Assembly: GCA_021151835.1 (NCBI GenBank)
Contig: JAGKWO010000003.1
Span: forward strand, 1-64,000
DNA: 64,000 bases
Source: Gammaproteobacteria bacterium
Lineage (GTDB): Bacteria > Pseudomonadota > Gammaproteobacteria > Pseudomonadales > Cellvibrionaceae
Reading direction: 5' to 3'
A program made the translations under genes and the position numbers. Positions 18,101 through 27,003 of this stretch are shown one piece after another. The notes under the pieces were generated by a model. It did no database searches. It saw only the letters and a list, made by a program, of their open reading frames with translations, and had not been told where the DNA came from. Within the stretch, counting starts at the first letter, position 1. The number at the start of each line of letters is the position of its first letter.

Positions 18101-18721
18101 GAAGTACAAGGCTCAACCAATGGCACCAGTTGGACTACCTTGAAAACCGTTACCGGCGCCGCATTTGGCAATCGCACTGACACCCACACCGTCAGCGGCA
18201 ATTACCGTTATGTACGCGTTTACGCTACGGCACGCAGCGCAGGCAACACCTGGGGCTATTCAATTTTTGAATTGAAAGTCTATGCACAGGGCACTGCATC
18301 CAGCAGCAGTTCGTCTTCCAGCGTTGCAACGCCTGGCCCATTAACACCGGTGAATGCGACAGCAAGCACGGCGTTAACGGCAGCGGGGAATGCAATCGAT
18401 AAAAACGCCGGCACGCGTTGGGAATCTGCCCATGCGATTGATCCGAGTTGGTTAGCACTGGATCTGGGCAGCGCAAAAACCCTGACCAGTATTGCTATCG
18501 ACTGGGAAGCAGCAAACGCGGCAGCCTACAAAGTACAAGGTTCAAATGACAATGCGAACTGGACCGATATCGCCAGCAAATCTGATGGCACTTTCGGCAC
18601 CCGCACCGACACACTGTCATTAAGTGGCAACTACCGTTACGTGCGTATTTACGGCACCGCGCGTAGCGCAGGCAACCAATGGGGTTATTCAATCTGGGAG
18701 GTGAGGCTAACAGGACTGTAA
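15134..18721 (+). CDS. Secreted multimodular GH16 (agarase/laminarinase-like) with CBM4/9-like and CBM32 modules
   Basis: GGAGG precedes the ATG. The 1195-residue product has a signal peptide ending near ASA-26. The GH16 domain (about 40-350) has E180, D182 and E185 in ELDIIEF. Next come an F5/8-type C module (about 370-510), a CBM4/9-like sandwich (about 525-675; NLLNNGNFAGGLAGW-type start), another discoidin-like module (about 680-815), a short beta repeat domain (about 820-895), a poly-Ser linker and two CBM32 modules nearly identical to those of the previous gene. The GH16 domain differs strongly from that paralogue, with an INHAIT-type region in place of LNLAMGG, so its substrate probably differs. 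Confidence 0.87.
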   Translation: MKFSINPMALALLSVTAMTTIPTASAQTAYNDAWWATPNANADFVDQFDGVSIDRNKWLVEKNIFVNGEDIDYQDVEYPAADWTFRVGQPDAGASDGKVLNLKARYMDGQIQDYYGGNAGQGKPLFIRAGRIESQITDASTFVYGKFEARIKMPPARNGEFPAWWLLGNFPDVGWTACQELDIIEFTGANATKAPQTRWSAPYPAYGGNPFGTTYAQLGISPSSQYVTYGVIKTPEYIEYYINGVKTFSWTKAERGDQPWPYLSPMRMILNHAITHVEWPDVGNYNKFSTDANVANKTGYTRVTNGVTEYEYLDTASMNTNIGRAGTDFLVDYVAHWPLPATDTWHKYIDESKYSFFRPTNNTKGFYSLKGWLAPVSVTADAYLQEGDNAYRDNSAKNAADGYVGSKWATPRDDNNHSVTIDYGVDKPIKYFWIEWSWNLPKSYDIYGKTSSGSWEHVLTSDQQSVGWATHTFDVNKTYRYIKLVTKGRIDKAEPIWLLEFKAFEDVANVYPKPAGTAQVDRSINVLNNGNFAGGLAGWAGENYDGSGAAYSVVNGEARITAAAQGTGAGSYQLHTQGFGLKRNYRYQVTFRARAESPRNIQLRLSEDQLNPSQAGTYLLQTVALGTTNANYSFNIDFTAGDNPGRLAFLFGGMGNATTYIDDVVIREVAYIGSGDPLVPAISATNFSGASSGWETEWWGAASRAVDGSTGNKASGRPGVADNQDLWVSVVIDPNYEVKEVLVAGDKSSPRSLAQFKAEYGTANNTLINWTNSNTDGTYESFTNFAALPPANERNFRFWFRPPAGQVVEVADVQLMAVDLKPHRIYTINLDGVGSITPAGTVRYSKNNTDSATYTFTPPAGQQVANVIVDGVSLGALNSYTFNAISASHTIAVSFTGSGNPVSSSSSSSSSSSVVSSSSTASSVLVSQGKTVTASTSLLPAANAVDGNAGTRWESNHGVSPSWLLVDLGSSRALTQVVIDWEAANAANYEVQGSTNGTSWTTLKTVTGAAFGNRTDTHTVSGNYRYVRVYATARSAGNTWGYSIFELKVYAQGTASSSSSSSSVATPGPLTPVNATASTALTAAGNAIDKNAGTRWESAHAIDPSWLALDLGSAKTLTSIAIDWEAANAAAYKVQGSNDNANWTDIASKSDGTFGTRTDTLSLSGNYRYVRIYGTARSAGNQWGYSIWEVRLTGL

Positions 18722-18761
18722 TTAAAAATTATTTTATTCGGTCATTACTTTTAAGGAAGAC

Positions 18762-18796
18762 AACCGCCCGCGATTTTATTCGCGGGCGGTTTTTTC
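18762..18796 (+). terminator. Intrinsic terminator after second GH16
   Basis: AACCGCCCGCG (18762-18772) pairs perfectly with CGCGGGCGGTT (18781-18791) across an 8-base loop, followed by a T-run. Confidence 0.9.
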
Positions 18797-18858
18797 GTGT
18801 TACCCGCGTCAACAATTAAAACAGCATTACTCACAATCAACTAACGGACGATATAAAC

Positions 18859-19473
18859 ATGCTCAAGACCAACTCACTTTTACTCTCATTGTTACTCTCT
18901 CTGGGCTTCGGCAGCATTGCCAGCACCCAGGCCGCCGTCATCACCTTTGACGATTTGCCCGCAGCAGAAATCGATGCAATTCCCGACGGTTATCACGGCC
19001 TGAACTGGGGCCAATCCTTTTTAAGCAATGTCGCTTACATCCATAAAGATACTTTGCCCGGCACCGGTTTTGAAAACGGTGTGGTATCCGGTAATTACGC
19101 TGCGTTCAATTTCCTTGCGACTACCAGCATTATCAGCGGCGAGATTTTTGATTTTAACGGCGCGTATTTAACTGCTGCATGGCATGACGGATTGAATATC
19201 GAAGTCACCGGCTTTTTAAATAATCTCGCTACCTTCACCAAAACGATTACGGTTAACACCCACCACGCGCAATGGTTTGATTTTGATTTCACCGGCATCA
19301 ATTCACTGAGTTTACGTGCGTGGGGCAGCCCGTCGGGGAATGATTTTTTTGTGATTGATAACTTCACCATTAACGAATCCGCATCAGTACCGGAATCATC
19401 TCCGTTTATTCTGTTGTTAATGGGCCTCACGGCTATCGCGTTGGGTCGTAGAACCACTATCACCAAAAATTAA
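18859..19473 (+). CDS. PEP-CTERM sorting domain protein
   Basis: The 204-residue exported protein has an N-terminal signal (1-26, TQA|AV) and a soluble beta-rich domain starting VITFDDLP. The C-terminal tripartite tail is VPESSPFI, a hydrophobic helix, then GRRTTITK. That is the PEP-CTERM signal recognised by exosortase and associated with exopolysaccharide export and surface display. The exosortase is not in this window. VPESS replaces the usual VPEPS. The gene follows the GH16 genes but is separated by a strong terminator. Confidence 0.83.
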   Translation: MLKTNSLLLSLLLSLGFGSIASTQAAVITFDDLPAAEIDAIPDGYHGLNWGQSFLSNVAYIHKDTLPGTGFENGVVSGNYAAFNFLATTSIISGEIFDFNGAYLTAAWHDGLNIEVTGFLNNLATFTKTITVNTHHAQWFDFDFTGINSLSLRAWGSPSGNDFFVIDNFTINESASVPESSPFILLLMGLTAIALGRRTTITKN

Positions 19474-19550
19474 TTGACGTCCCGTTTGGCCGCGATAGAG
19501 AAATTTCTGGAATCAATATTGGATTTGATATTAATCGGGCTCAATGGTTG

Positions 19551-19604
19551 GGTTCAATAAATTGAACCTCTAAGAGCTGCATCGTAGGGGCGCAATTGCG
19601 CCCC
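19551..19604. repeat. Two adjacent perfect palindromes
   Basis: GGTTCAATAAATTGAACC (19551-19568) and GGGGCGCAATTGCGCCCC (19587-19604) lie between the PEP-CTERM gene and a convergent small gene. Both fold as hairpins and may end transcription from one or both sides. The second resembles common REP-type units. Confidence 0.5.
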
Positions 19605-19608
19605 ATAT

Positions 19609-19806
19609 TTACTGCGCCCTACCTCCAAGAATCCGCGAAGGCAAAAATAACAACGCACGCAAAAATGCAAAAACCGCATCAAATGCGATTCCCACTAAAC
19701 GAAACGGAAGCGAAATTAACCACACCAATGGCCACAACACCAACGCGAGTAGCGCCAGCGGCCAGCAAATTACCCATAGCAGCATCCAGCAAATAAAAGT
19801 CAACAT
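19609..19806 (-). CDS. Small hydrophobic membrane protein
   Basis: This 65-residue protein is almost entirely two hydrophobic helices (residues 3-37 rich in Leu/Trp, then 38-55) with a short basic tail ending SRILGGRAQ. GGGGAAA precedes the ATG. Similar short Trp/Leu-rich proteins occur in gammaproteobacteria without known function. The composition supports a real gene rather than a shadow. Confidence 0.6.
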   Translation of the reverse strand: MLTFICWMLLWVICWPLALLALVLWPLVWLISLPFRLVGIAFDAVFAFLRALLFLPSRILGGRAQ

Positions 19807-19879
19807 ACCAATTTCCCCATTGCATGATCGTTTTCAACTTGGATGCAGTTCATGGGAGATTGGATTCACACCTGAAAAA

Positions 19880-20353
19880 TTATTTACTCTCGGGCGTAAG
19901 GTCAACCGCCGCCCGAAAGCTACCGTCCATATAAAACGGTACTGAGGCGTGGTCATGCGCGATAAGCCATTGGCCATGGATTTTCCGTAATGCAAAAGTA
20001 GTCCGCACCCAGAACTCTTTATATCCCTCATCCTTTTTGGTGCCATACATTTTGCTGAGGGCCGTTGCAACAGCAAGGTGATCGTCGATGGTGATATCGA
20101 GATCGTGCATTTCCATTCCCAACGGTCCCTCCCAGGTTGCCAGCCATTCAGCGAGGTATTTGGCATCCAACCCACGATGCATTAACGGAGGAGCCAAATC
20201 GTAAATCACCGCATCGCGCGTGTAAGCGGCAACGATTGCGTCCGCATTATGATCAGCATAGGCGCGATTTAATTGTTCAAACAAGGCATCAATTTGCGCC
20301 CGGTCGGATTGGAACCCCGGTGTCGACAGGTTTTTCGTTACAGCGTTACTCAT
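19880..20353 (-). CDS. SnoaL-like/DUF4440 family protein
   Basis: The 157-residue protein has the NTF2/SnoaL cone fold pattern: an N-terminal helix with IDALFEQLNRAYADHNADAIVAAYTRDAVIYDLAPP, then VRTTFALRKIHGQWLIAHDHASVPF at the C-terminal sheet. Such proteins are small ketosteroid-isomerase-like enzymes or stress proteins of unknown substrate. GAAGGAG precedes the ATG. It is probably monocistronic. Confidence 0.8.
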   Translation of the reverse strand: MSNAVTKNLSTPGFQSDRAQIDALFEQLNRAYADHNADAIVAAYTRDAVIYDLAPPLMHRGLDAKYLAEWLATWEGPLGMEMHDLDITIDDHLAVATALSKMYGTKKDEGYKEFWVRTTFALRKIHGQWLIAHDHASVPFYMDGSFRAAVDLTPESK

Positions 20354-20570
20354 GATAGATACTCCTTCAAGCCTGCCATTAAATTAAACGGCAGCTTGCA
20401 AATCAATTTGGTCGCGCAACTGTTTTTAAACTGCAGCTGTAATCATCCTGTTTACAGCCCCCTATAAATTTACGATGCAAAAAGAACAACAGCGTTCCAC
20501 TTATTTCCCAGAAGAAAAACGTATATTAAGAATTTTTTTTAAACAAACATCCTTACCCTGTATAAATCGT

Positions 20571-21101
20571 CTATAAATCGATGGCGCCTTCAACGCTGTC
20601 ATCCAATGTTTTTCCAACAGCGGCGCCAACCAGCATTTTTACGCCTGCAACAATATTGCCGTGTTTAGTATTCCAATAGTAACCATCGCTGGGAATTACT
20701 TTAATAACACTGATGCGCGGATCGTCCTTGCCTTCGGTAAACCAGGTTTTTAATACGGGTTCCCACAATTCTTCAATTGTTGCCCGGTCCTGCAAAATAG
20801 TCGCATGGCCATTTAATTCCAGAAAATAGGAATGCGACGACGCCTGAAAATACAAGCGCACACGGGAATCCAGTTTGAGTTCATCATTTTTGTGACTGTC
20901 AACCGGGCTTAAAAACCAGAGGTTGCCATCGTCATCCACTTTTCTTACCGCCATAGGTCGTGCGCCACTGGAATCGCCCACTGCGACTGCGGTGCAAAAA
21001 AAACAACTTTCGGCTTCGTTAACAACCTCTTTTATTTTCTTAACCGCATCTTGCCCGCGCAAATTGTCGCGGTGGTTATCATGTTCATTACTGGCAGTCA
21101 T
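20571..21101 (-). CDS. Pyridoxamine 5'-phosphate oxidase-like general stress protein
   Basis: ATG 21101 with GAGGGA upstream gives 176 residues; an extended frame to 21167 lacks a ribosome-binding site. The split-barrel flavin-binding fold is indicated by FFCTAVAVGDSSGARPMAVRKVDDDGNLWFLSP and VRLYFQASSHSYFLELNGHATI, matching the GSP26 (general stress protein 26) family. These bind FMN or F420-like cofactors. A link to the stressosome at 1-7 kb is tempting but has no sequence support. Confidence 0.84.
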   Translation of the reverse strand: MTASNEHDNHRDNLRGQDAVKKIKEVVNEAESCFFCTAVAVGDSSGARPMAVRKVDDDGNLWFLSPVDSHKNDELKLDSRVRLYFQASSHSYFLELNGHATILQDRATIEELWEPVLKTWFTEGKDDPRISVIKVIPSDGYYWNTKHGNIVAGVKMLVGAAVGKTLDDSVEGAIDL

Positions 21102-21177
21102 AAAATATCCCTCGTATTGATTAACAGCTACGAAGTCGACAGCATTATCCGTTACTGAGTTCCACATCGCGCGGTAA

Positions 21178-21207
21178 CCCGTATGGAGTGTAACGAAATT
21201 CGGGGAT
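21178..21207 (+). repeat. Small REP-like palindromic repeat, copy C
   Basis: CCCGTATGGAGTGTAACG followed by AAATTCGGGGAT, the third copy of the element at 9982 and 10116. It lies just upstream of the stress-protein gene and downstream of the azurin terminator. Confidence 0.5.
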
Positions 21208-21241
21208 CTGCCTGCGCCACAATAATTTTATAATTGAAAAC

Positions 21242-21278
21242 AAAAAACCCGCATTTCGTCACCGAAACGCGGGTTTAT
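21242..21278 (-). terminator. Intrinsic terminator after azurin
   Basis: AAACCCGC and GCGGGTTT form the outer stem and TTTCG/CGAAA the inner stem. On the minus strand a T-run follows. It lies 25 bases after the azurin stop. Confidence 0.85.
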
Positions 21279-21302
21279 TAACAGCGTGTTGCGAAATAAA
21301 AA

Positions 21303-21755
21303 TCAGGGAGCGAGCGTCAAACTGCCTTGCATAATCGCAACATGACCGGGGAATGAACAAAAGAAAGTATAAGCCTCACCGGCTTTCAACTTACTCACCG
21401 GGAAGGTTACTGACGCAGTTTCGCCGCCACCAATAATTTTGGTGAATGCAATTACACGCGCATCATCTTTTTTCAGGTATTCGTTCTCAAGGCCGGCAGA
21501 AAGGCCATCAGACGCAACCGCTTTCGCATCGTCTGCTTTGGTCAATACCCAATTGTGGCCCATTACATTTTTGGGCAACTTGCCGGTGTGGGTCAGATTC
21601 AATGTGAAGGTTTTACAGGTTTTATTAACGGTAATGGATTTTTGGTCAAACTGCATCGCATCGGTGCTGGCCAATGCGAACGTGCATTCGTCTGCTTGCG
21701 CAAACTGGGCGCCAGCGAATAAAAAAGCCGATAGGGCAAGAGCATATTTCTTCAT
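21303..21755 (-). CDS. azu: Azurin, periplasmic type-1 copper protein
   Basis: The 150-residue precursor has a signal peptide (1-21, AQA|D). The mature domain has all copper ligands: H67 in MGHNWV, C133 and H138 in FFCSFPGH and M142 in IMQG. The disulfide pair C24/C47 is present. Azurin shuttles electrons between cytochromes or to stress-related reductases in the periplasm. It is monocistronic, with a strong terminator. Confidence 0.96.
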   Translation of the reverse strand: MKKYALALSAFLFAGAQFAQADECTFALASTDAMQFDQKSITVNKTCKTFTLNLTHTGKLPKNVMGHNWVLTKADDAKAVASDGLSAGLENEYLKKDDARVIAFTKIIGGGETASVTFPVSKLKAGEAYTFFCSFPGHVAIMQGSLTLAP

Positions 21756-22176
21756 GGTTAAACCTCGTTATCCTGAGCGGTAGTTAATCGGTTAGTAGAA
21801 TAAACCACTACTGTACTCAAAAGCAGCTAAACCAATCACGGTTATAAATGCTTAGATTGGTTAATGATTACAGACGTTTCTTAACCGTCAGTGCTGTTAG
21901 GTGACGCCGGAGCGGAATAGTTCAGCCATACTCCCGTATAAAATCTGTACACATTAATCCACCATACAGAATCAACCGTGCAGGATTTTGCCCATCCCAC
22001 ACAACACCCTGCCCGCGATACCATAATTTATTAGCAAAAAAGCAGCACTTAACAGTTAATTGACATTAACCCGGCTAGACTGGGAAGCTGCTGGTATGCC
22101 AAGCCTCTTCGGGTATACCAACATCAGCACAGATTTGCACTGGTAAAAACAGCCCAACAAAAATTCGGTTTTATTC
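21756..22176. other. Intergenic region between divergent azurin and DUF748 genes
   Basis: These 421 bases contain no convincing gene. GGTATGCC (22094-22101) and GGGTATACC (22110-22118) form an imperfect inverted repeat about 60-80 bases before the DUF748 start and may be an operator. The rest is AT-rich promoter-like sequence. Confidence 0.5.
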
Positions 22177-25143
22177 ATGATGAAAGAAACAGCGATTAAA
22201 TTCCTTTCCAGGTTTTCATGGTTGTCCTGGCGCCGCCCATGGGTATGGTTACTTGGCCTGTTCCTGCTCTACAACCTGGCGCTTGGTGTCATCGCCCCGA
22301 TCATCATCAAAAACCAACTGGATGACCTGGTTGTAAAACGACTGAAGCTCAACCTGGATGTGGACGACATAGCCATCAACCCTTACGCATTTACCCTGAA
22401 CATAGATAACCTGAAAATTTCCGGCAAAGACTTGGGGCAACCACTGGGTTTCAGCAATCTGTTTATCAATTTTCAGTTGTGGGATTCGCTGGGCGATACC
22501 TGGACAATTCAGGAAGCGCATCTCACCGGCGTCTACGGTGAATTCAAACGCATCAATACCCGATCAAACAACTTTACCGGGGCGATCAATAACTGGATTG
22601 CCAGCGCAACAGCCCCCGCCGAAACGACCAATTCACCGCAAACCTTGCCGCCATTGCGTATAGACGATATCAAACTGCAAATTGCCAAACTCAAGATAAT
22701 CGACCAGGTCCCCAAAAGCCGCTTTGAAACAGAATTGGGCCCCATCGAATTCCAGATCAACCAATTCAGCACATTACCCAACGCCACGGGTAAACAATCA
22801 TTGCTGCTTAAAACCAACACGGGTGTGGAATTAAGCTGGCTGGGCAATCTCAGCCTGACACCATTTTCCAGCCAGGGCGATGTAAAACTCGCAGGCCCGG
22901 CATTAACAACACTGGCAGATTATTTAAAAGATGATTTTAAAATCGCAGTAGCAACAACCAATCTGCAAGCAAAATTTCACTACGCCATCACCAAACCCGA
23001 GAAGGCCGATTTAAAAGTACTGCTCTCCGCTATTGAAGCCAATGTGCAGAACCTTAAAGTAAACCAGTATCCGGATCGTTCGCCGCTAGTCGCATTAAAA
23101 CAAATTCGTGTCAGCGGTGGTGAACTCAAATGGCCAGAAGCCAGTTTTCATCTACAAAAAATCCAGCTTGATGACGGCGATGTCTGGGCCACAATCACCC
23201 CGCAAGGCCAACTAAATTTCACCCAGCTGATGGCAGAAAACAGTAGCGGGAGCAATGACAACTCACCCTGGCAAGTTGTCAATGATTTGCTATCCGTCAG
23301 CGGGGTAAACCTGCATTACCTTGATCAATCCACGGCCATACCATCACAAATTGAAGTGGAAAAAATTGCACTGGATGTTAAAAACCTCAGTACCAAAGCA
23401 CAACAAGCGGTCGATGTCGTGGGGCGCTTTAGCTTGCAAGGTGGTAAATTTGAATCTACCGCAAAATTACAACTAAACCCGTTAGCGAATGTAGAGGGCA
23501 CCTATAAGGTTGCGCAGTTGCCGGCAAAAGCGGCGCAAAGTTTTGTCGAGCCTTATGCCGCGGTTGACATTGCTGAAGGTGAATTGGCAGCCGAAGGAAA
23601 AATTACGTCTAACGGTGATGCGATAAAAATTCAGGGAACTGCACAAGTTGATAATTTAACAGTGCTGGAAAAATCCTCGGGCAATGTCCTTCTCACCTGG
23701 TCGCAATTAAAACTCAGCCGTATCATCGCGGACCTGAAAGAACAGAAAGTAAATATTGGCCGTATGCGCTTCGATCAAGCCTTTGCTGATTTTACTATTT
23801 TTGCCGATGGCACCCATACCTTAACACGCATCCTGAAAACGCCCGCGCCAGCCGCACCCGAGCCGGCCGCAACCAGTGAAGCCGCAGAGCCTTCCAGCGA
23901 ATTTAGTTATTTGATTGGCCGTATTGATTTTGAAAATGCCAGCGGCAAATTCACCGACGCCTCACTGCCGCTACCGTTCTTCGCCAACGTTGCCAAAATC
24001 AACGGCAGCATTTCCACCCTGGACTCCACCAGCCATTCGCCCGCCAGTGTAAAACTGGAAGGGCAAGTCAGTGAATATGGCGAGATGGTAATGAACGGTG
24101 CCATTTTTCCACTTGAACCCACGCAAAAAACACGCATGAATATCACCTTCAATAATATTGATATCGCCGAGTTTTCGCCCTACTCAATTAAATTTGCCGG
24201 AAGGGAAATTGCCAAAGGGAAAATGGATCTGGATCTGGAATATCACATCGATAAAAGCCAGATGCGTGGAAAAAACAATATCGTCCTGCATGAATTTGCA
24301 TTGGGCAAAAAAGTGGACCAGCCGGGCGCGGCGGACCTGCCGCTCGATCTCGCGGTGGCATTATTGAAAGATAAGGATGGTGTGATTCGCGCTGACCTGC
24401 CTGTGCAAGGCAATGTGGATGATCCCCAATTTGATTATGGCAAAGCCGTTCGCCAAACGATTAGAAAATTAATTACCAACGTAGCTGCCGCGCCCTTCCG
24501 CTTTCTTGCCGGGCTGGTGGGTGTTGGCCAAAACAAGGATTTGGGATACATCAGTTTCTTTGCAGGCCGCACCGATTTATCGCCAGCCCAAAGTGAAAAA
24601 GTAAAACAACTGGGCGAGGCATTAATAAAACGCCCGGACCTGCAAATAACAATCCCCGGTGTATACTCGGCATCGTTTGATACAGCAGCACTGCAAGAAG
24701 AGAAATTCGATACCAGGTTGCGCGAACTATTGTCAAAAGGTTTGACCGATGCAAATATCGGCTCACGTAAATATGTTGCCACACTGGAGAAACTGTATGA
24801 AGAAAAAGGCCTTTCGCCCACATTAACGGAATTGAAGAAAAGCTCGCAGAACCAGGCCAGTGATGACGAAAACGTCGATCAGCTAACCTATGTGAAAACA
24901 ATCAAAGAAAAATTGATTGCAACCGAAGTGATTACCCCGGAAGATTTAACACAGTTAGCGGATAAACGCGCGCAGATTATCTATGACAACCTGACGCAAA
25001 TCCCCGGCATTAACACGGCACAATTTAAACTTGCCGCCGCACGCGAAGGCCAGCTCAATAAAGACAACAAACTGAAACTGGAGTTAGGCGCTGACCTGAA
25101 GAAAAGCAAAAAGAAAAAAACCAAACAGGCACCCGCCGCATAA
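22177..25143 (+). CDS. DUF748 (AsmA-like) inner-membrane/periplasmic protein
   Basis: The 988-residue protein has one N-terminal transmembrane helix (about 23-43) and a long periplasmic region of repeating beta segments typical of DUF748/AsmA-like proteins. A C-terminal OmpA-like segment (about 790-880; LGYISFFAGRTDLSPAQSEKV) and a Lys-rich end (KKSKKKKTKQ) follow. AsmA-like proteins are thought to bridge the envelope and affect lipid transport or outer-membrane composition. It is monocistronic. Confidence 0.86.
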   Translation: MMKETAIKFLSRFSWLSWRRPWVWLLGLFLLYNLALGVIAPIIIKNQLDDLVVKRLKLNLDVDDIAINPYAFTLNIDNLKISGKDLGQPLGFSNLFINFQLWDSLGDTWTIQEAHLTGVYGEFKRINTRSNNFTGAINNWIASATAPAETTNSPQTLPPLRIDDIKLQIAKLKIIDQVPKSRFETELGPIEFQINQFSTLPNATGKQSLLLKTNTGVELSWLGNLSLTPFSSQGDVKLAGPALTTLADYLKDDFKIAVATTNLQAKFHYAITKPEKADLKVLLSAIEANVQNLKVNQYPDRSPLVALKQIRVSGGELKWPEASFHLQKIQLDDGDVWATITPQGQLNFTQLMAENSSGSNDNSPWQVVNDLLSVSGVNLHYLDQSTAIPSQIEVEKIALDVKNLSTKAQQAVDVVGRFSLQGGKFESTAKLQLNPLANVEGTYKVAQLPAKAAQSFVEPYAAVDIAEGELAAEGKITSNGDAIKIQGTAQVDNLTVLEKSSGNVLLTWSQLKLSRIIADLKEQKVNIGRMRFDQAFADFTIFADGTHTLTRILKTPAPAAPEPAATSEAAEPSSEFSYLIGRIDFENASGKFTDASLPLPFFANVAKINGSISTLDSTSHSPASVKLEGQVSEYGEMVMNGAIFPLEPTQKTRMNITFNNIDIAEFSPYSIKFAGREIAKGKMDLDLEYHIDKSQMRGKNNIVLHEFALGKKVDQPGAADLPLDLAVALLKDKDGVIRADLPVQGNVDDPQFDYGKAVRQTIRKLITNVAAAPFRFLAGLVGVGQNKDLGYISFFAGRTDLSPAQSEKVKQLGEALIKRPDLQITIPGVYSASFDTAALQEEKFDTRLRELLSKGLTDANIGSRKYVATLEKLYEEKGLSPTLTELKKSSQNQASDDENVDQLTYVKTIKEKLIATEVITPEDLTQLADKRAQIIYDNLTQIPGINTAQFKLAAAREGQLNKDNKLKLELGADLKKSKKKKTKQAPAA

Positions 25144-25146
25144 AAA

Positions 25147-25168
25147 AAGCACCACCGCAGTGGTGCTT
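25147..25168. terminator. Bidirectional intrinsic terminator
   Basis: AAGCACCAC-CGCA-GTGGTGCTT lies between convergent genes, with an A-run to the left that gives a T-run for the minus-strand gene and a T-rich stretch to the right. Confidence 0.8.
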
Positions 25169-25185
25169 CTTCTGACAACGATCAA

Positions 25186-26208
25186 TTATTTTTTAATCGT
25201 GGTTGGCTTTACCGGCAAATAAAACTGCTGTGCAACCAGACGCACACCAATACCGGCAAAACCCTGGTACTTCTGATTTTTACCCGCGGCGTAAAGTGTT
25301 GCGCCATTGGCTACTAATTGCTGCGCCCACACAATATCATCCGGTGTGGCACCTGACGTTTCCAGATTGACATCGGATAATCTGGTAATACGGTTGTCCG
25401 TATTTAACAGCACCTCATCGTAACTAAAACATGGGGTGGTTATACATACGATGCCATTGTTAGTGACGCCATAAAAATTGCCAACAGCTGTATTTTGGGT
25501 AGCAGAACGATAAGCGTCTTTTGCCAGAAATACCCCGAGGACACCTGCGGCAGTATCAGCAGTCGGCAATATTGTACCGATCACCAGCAATGGCGTTTTA
25601 TTGGCAACCGAAATCGTGCCCGGATTGATCGGTCCATTGCCATAGTTAATAGCCGCCACGTAACACTCTTCCTTTAAACTGCCGTCAGCACATTGGGTCA
25701 ATTTTTTATTAACCAGTTTGACGAAATAACCACCGCATAAAGGCGCCGCACATTTACGATAGTCCGGACGTGCAGTAAATACCTCTGAAGCAGTAGTTCT
25801 GGCAACAAATTGGTATTCCACCAACGGGCCATCAAAAGCGCGGGAATCAATGAATCCCTTGGCTTTAAGCGCATTGCCTTCAAAGGTAAATGCTATTTCA
25901 CGCACGGTGCCGTAGCTATCCTCGTTTGGGTCTGTCGGTAATTGAAAATAAACGTCGGGCGTAGTTACAAGATTGGAGGATGGGAATAAGATATGGTCAC
26001 CCGCCGTAGCAATTTGCGCGGAAAAATTTCCGGTGAATGTTGCTACAGTCGGCACACAGGGATTAACACGGCACCATGCTGGCGTCACAGCGACGGTTCC
26101 ATCGACAACGGAAAAAGAATACAGATTGCCAGTTTGTGCAAAACCTGAATTGGCGAGAAATACAAACAAAAAGATAACACTGGTGACTAACTGTTTAACC
26201 ATTTTCAT
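25186..26208 (-). CDS. Secreted Cys-rich protein, possibly DUF6748-like
   Basis: ATG 26208 with AGGAG upstream gives 340 residues and a signal peptide ending GFAQ (about 1-24). The frame extends to 26286 without a ribosome-binding site. Conserved-looking Cys motifs include WCRVNPCVP, YRKCAAPLCGGYFVK, QCADG with ECYVA and CITTPCF, suggesting disulfide-stabilised beta domains. The CGGYFVK...CADG...CYVA pattern recalls DUF6748 secreted proteins, from memory and unchecked. No function is known. Confidence 0.75.
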   Translation of the reverse strand: MKMVKQLVTSVIFLFVFLANSGFAQTGNLYSFSVVDGTVAVTPAWCRVNPCVPTVATFTGNFSAQIATAGDHILFPSSNLVTTPDVYFQLPTDPNEDSYGTVREIAFTFEGNALKAKGFIDSRAFDGPLVEYQFVARTTASEVFTARPDYRKCAAPLCGGYFVKLVNKKLTQCADGSLKEECYVAAINYGNGPINPGTISVANKTPLLVIGTILPTADTAAGVLGVFLAKDAYRSATQNTAVGNFYGVTNNGIVCITTPCFSYDEVLLNTDNRITRLSDVNLETSGATPDDIVWAQQLVANGATLYAAGKNQKYQGFAGIGVRLVAQQFYLPVKPTTIKK

Positions 26209-26467
26209 TTTACGACTCCTGGTAATTACGTTGATTGAAGTTATTGTCATACGTCCCTGACAACAAAATGGAAATGACAGCGGCAAGCAAAAATAAATTT
26301 ATGCGACGAGTTTGAAAATGGCATCACTTTATTATTTTCACTATGCCTGCATGCCAGAAAAAAGTGTATCACCGGGTTTTTTACTTTTTTGTTAAAGTTT
26401 GTTCAAATTCACCATCGAAAATAAATTTTAAGTGACATAATTTTTATTGTTAATTAAGGAAAAAATA

Positions 26468-26953
26468 ATGCCAGTCCGAGCGTGCGCCCTTGCAGATATT
26501 CCGTCGCTATGTGGCATCTATAATCACTATATCGCCCACACCGCAATCACCTTCGAAGAATCACCGGTTAGTGTTACCGACATGCAAAAGCGGGTGGAAA
26601 ATACTATGCAGCTTTTTCCATGGCTAGTGTATGAAGAGAATGAAAAGATTCTTGGTTATGCTTATGCCAGCAAATGGAAAGATCGTAGCGCTTATCAATA
26701 CACCGCTGAAGTTACCGTTTATTTGCATCCGGAACACTGCGGCAAGGGCATTGGCAGTATTTTATATACAAGTCTTATTGAACAATTGGCCAATAAAAAC
26801 ATCCATTCATTATTGGCCTGTATCGCAATACCCAATATCGCCAGTGAAAAAATTCACGAACAATTCGGTTTCCGCCAGGTTGCGCACTTCCGCGAGGTCG
26901 GTTTTAAATTCGGGCGCTGGCTCGATGTCGGTTATTGGCAAAAAAATCTTTAA
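26468..26953 (+). CDS. GNAT N-acetyltransferase, phosphinothricin/methionine-sulfone type
   Basis: ATG 26468 with AAGGA upstream gives 161 residues; an upstream TTG adds seven and is less likely. GNAT motifs include AEVTVYLHPEHCGKGIGSILY (acetyl-CoA-binding loop) and SEKIHEQFGFRQVAHFREVGFKFGRWLDVGYWQ at the end, typical of the Pat/MddA family that acetylates phosphinothricin-like or methionine-sulfone amines. It is monocistronic or paired with the following lipoprotein 50 bases downstream. Confidence 0.87.
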   Translation: MPVRACALADIPSLCGIYNHYIAHTAITFEESPVSVTDMQKRVENTMQLFPWLVYEENEKILGYAYASKWKDRSAYQYTAEVTVYLHPEHCGKGIGSILYTSLIEQLANKNIHSLLACIAIPNIASEKIHEQFGFRQVAHFREVGFKFGRWLDVGYWQKNL

Positions 26954-27003
26954 TATCCTGACATATACAAATACCTTACATATACAACTAGAGGTTACCT
27001 ACC

